Source: Anaerolineales bacterium
GTDB taxonomy: Bacteria > Chloroflexota > Anaerolineae > B4-G1 > DUEL01
Reading direction: 5' to 3'
Length of the DNA: 6,065 bases
Assembly (NCBI GenBank): GCA_015662065.1
Contig: DQUX01000295.1
Coordinates: forward strand, 1 to 6,065
In this document: positions 4,548 through 6,065 of the stretch, one piece after another
Layout of the letters: each line of letters opens with the position of its first letter
Numbering within the stretch: the first letter of the stretch is position 1
The notes under the pieces: model-generated
What the model saw: the letters and a program-made list of their open reading frames with translations, nothing else
The model's database searches: none
Told to the model about the DNA's origin: nothing
Position numbers and translations under genes: made by a program

Positions 4548-5886
4548 GCCCCCTCGCGATCCGGTTGTGCCGCTCGATCACCGGCCCCAGGTCCACCGTT
4601 TGGAGGTGCCCCTCCTCCACCACCACCCGCCCGTTGATGACGGAGAGGTCCACCCGCTGGGGGGTGCAGAAGACCAGGGCCGCCAGCGGGTCGTGGAGCG
4701 CCCCGGCGTAGTCCAGCCGGTCCAGGCGGAAGCCGATGAAGTCGGCCGCGAAGCCCTCGGTGAGTTGGCCGATGTCATCCCGGCCCAGGACCTGCGCCCC
4801 GCCTCGCGTCGCCAGCCAGAGCGCCTCCCGGGCCGAGAGCCCCGCCGGGTCGCCCGAGACCCGCTGCAACAGCAGCGCCATCCGCGCCTCGGCCAGCAGG
4901 TGGGAGGAATCGTTGCTGGCGGAGCCGTCCACCCCCAGCCCCACCCGGACCCCCGCGTCCAGGTAGGCCCGCACCGGGGCGATGCCGCTCCCCAGCCGCA
5001 TGTTGGAGCTGGGGCAGTGGCAGACCCCGGTGCCGGTGCGGGCCAGGAGGCCGATCTCCGGCTCGTTCACGTGAACCCCGTGGGCGTACCAGACGTCGTC
5101 CCCCACCCACCCTAGCTCCTCAGCATACCCCACCGGCCGGTGGCCGAACTGCTCCAGGCAGAAGGCCTCCTCGTCCAGGGTCTCGGCCAGGTGGGTGTGG
5201 AGACGGACCCCGTAGGAGCGGGCCAGCGCGGCCCCCTCCCGCATCAGGTCGGGCGTCACCGAGAAGGGGGAGCAGGGAGCGACGACGATGCGCACCATGC
5301 CGTAGGGCTCGGGCTCGTGATAGGTCTCGATGGCCCGCTGCGTGTCCTTAAGGATGAAATCCTCATCCTCGACGACCCGATCGGGCGGAAGCCCCCCCTT
5401 GCTCTCTCCCAGGCTCATCGAGCCGCGACTGGCGTGGAAGCGGATGCCGATCTCCCGGGCGGCGCGGATCTCGTCGTCGATGCGGCAGCCGTTGGGGTAG
5501 ATGTAGAGATGGTCGGCCGCGGTGGTGCAACCGGAGAGGATCAGCTCTGCCAGGCCCACCAGGGCGCTGGTGTAGACCGCCTCGGGGGTCAGGTTAGCCC
5601 AGATGGGATAGAGCGTCTTGAGCCAGCCGAAGAGCGTGGCATCCTGCGCCGCGGGCACCGCCCGGGTGAGGGTCTGGTAGAGGTGGTGGTGGGTGTTGAC
5701 CAGCCCCGGCAGGAGGATCATCCCCCGGGCGTCGATGACCTGGTCGGCCTGAGCCGGCAACTCGGCGGTTGGGCCAACCCGCTCGATCCGGTTATCCCGC
5801 ACAAATAGGCCGCCGCGCCGGATACGCCGGTCGGCGTCGTCCATAGTGACCAACAGGTCAGCATCTCTCACAAGCAACGTGGACAC
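4534..5886 (-). CDS. 8-oxoguanine deaminase-like amidohydrolase
   Basis: This encodes a 450-aa metal-dependent hydrolase of the cytosine deaminase/atrazine chlorohydrolase group, full length and cytoplasmic. PGLVNTHHH (60-68) gives the HxH metal ligands H66 and H68. HTHLAE (230-235) carries the strand-5 histidine and glutamate, H269 (VWYAHG) the strand-6 histidine and D320 (VDGSASND) the strand-8 aspartate. The stretches LTRAVPAAQDATLFGWLKTL (73-92) and SRGSMSLGESKGGLPPD (153-169) closely resemble characterised 8-oxoguanine deaminases such as Pseudomonas Pa0142, which convert 8-oxoguanine to urate plus ammonia. This is from memory, and a related purine or triazine hydrolase remains possible. 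The GTG at 5886 has AGGAGG 7 nt upstream. It converges on the sugar locus, and its end overlaps the extended phosphorylase frame by 14 bp. No functional link to the sugar genes is evident. Confidence 0.88.
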   Translation of the reverse strand: MSTLLVRDADLLVTMDDADRRIRRGGLFVRDNRIERVGPTAELPAQADQVIDARGMILLPGLVNTHHHLYQTLTRAVPAAQDATLFGWLKTLYPIWANLTPEAVYTSALVGLAELILSGCTTAADHLYIYPNGCRIDDEIRAAREIGIRFHASRGSMSLGESKGGLPPDRVVEDEDFILKDTQRAIETYHEPEPYGMVRIVVAPCSPFSVTPDLMREGAALARSYGVRLHTHLAETLDEEAFCLEQFGHRPVGYAEELGWVGDDVWYAHGVHVNEPEIGLLARTGTGVCHCPSSNMRLGSGIAPVRAYLDAGVRVGLGVDGSASNDSSHLLAEARMALLLQRVSGDPAGLSAREALWLATRGGAQVLGRDDIGQLTEGFAADFIGFRLDRLDYAGALHDPLAALVFCTPQRVDLSVINGRVVVEEGHLQTVDLGPVIERHNRIARGLMGR

Positions 5887-5893
5887 GGTGGGA

Positions 5894-5899
5894 CCTCCT
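5894..5899 (-). promoter_or_regulatory. Strong ribosome binding site fixing the deaminase GTG start
   Basis: AGGAGG on the minus strand lies 7 nt before the GTG at 5886. This supports a GTG start over the internal ATG at residue 15. A small 5-bp hairpin (GGTGT/ACACC, 5903-5918) sits just upstream of it in the leader. Confidence 0.75.
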
Positions 5900-5900
5900 C

Positions 5901-6065
5901 GGGGTGTCTTGGCACACCGACGCGCAAATTCATCAACTCACTATTTCATCTCCACAATCAACAGGTAGTCTCCCCCTAGAGTGTGGTTGGCGAATGGCGG
6001 CTTGATTCACCGCGAAGAACGCGGAGAAATCAAAAGAGTGTGGCTAAAATCTGCGGGAAGTCCGG
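5901..6065. other. Intergenic right edge without a gene
   Basis: This stretch should hold the deaminase promoter. TTGATT and TTGTGG occur on the minus strand around 5956-5964, but no -10 at a proper distance stands out. AGAGTGTGG occurs twice in direct orientation (5978-5986 and 6035-6043), on either side of a small hairpin repeat. I see no open frame with a plausible start. Confidence 0.5.
6010..6024. repeat. CCGCGAAGAACGCGG hairpin element
   Basis: CCGCG and CGCGG pair around an AAGAA loop. The surrounding CACCGCGAAGAACGCGGAG resembles short intergenic repeats that I associate with Chloroflexota and some other GC-rich genomes. Only one copy is present here, so its repeat status is inferred. 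Confidence 0.4.

Noticed and set aside
4495..5115. 206-codon plus-strand open frame antisense to the deaminase
   Set aside because: It is His/Pro/Arg-rich and has no family motif; the deaminase on the other strand has complete catalytic motifs.

Overview
The window reads as a GC-rich bacterial chromosome segment. It has Shine-Dalgarno-led ATG/GTG starts, sigma70-type promoter hexamers and two LacI-family regulators beside sugar-metabolism genes. The gene content, and short intergenic repeats of the CACTGA and CCGCGAAGAACGCGG kind, recall Chloroflexota such as Anaerolineae. That placement is an impression from memory, not a computed result.

Left third (about 1-2171, minus strand): an intact LacI-family repressor gene (1111-2115) is followed downstream by a PfkB-family sugar kinase gene (26-994). 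The repressor gene has a textbook promoter (TTGACA, 17 bp, TATAAT) with a palindromic operator centred on its predicted transcription start. The same 14-bp operator core recurs inside a perfect 20-bp palindrome just upstream of the kinase, and a one-mismatch copy lies 37 bp further upstream. This looks like a self-contained autoregulated sugar-kinase module.

Middle third (about 2220-4443, plus strand): this is what remains of a disaccharide uptake and phosphorolysis operon. A second LacI-family gene with its own operator (TGAAACGTTTCA) has kept its DNA-binding domain and its last 30 or so codons but has lost about 200 codons between, out of frame. Next comes a beta-phosphoglucomutase (HAD) domain, apparently intact, fused to a glycoside hydrolase family 65 phosphorylase. 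The phosphorylase part is missing an internal piece and then nearly all of its catalytic barrel. It runs directly into about 100 bp that, in another frame, encode scraps of the C-termini of two ABC sugar permeases (MalF/UgpA type, then MalG type). At least four deletion junctions can be inferred. The retained pieces are still well conserved, so the losses are either recent or an assembly artefact.

Right third (4447-6065): an imperfect inverted repeat with two 43-nt arms separates the ruined operon from a convergent, intact minus-strand gene for an amidohydrolase very like 8-oxoguanine deaminase (4534-5886). The repeat supplies a 35-residue tail to the phosphorylase frame and the stop codon of the deaminase. 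The last 180 bp contain a strong ribosome binding site, a small hairpin repeat and no gene.

I see no CRISPR array, tRNA, rRNA, transposase or phage gene. The most unusual feature is the set of nested internal deletions; I do not see convincing evidence of a wholly new system.
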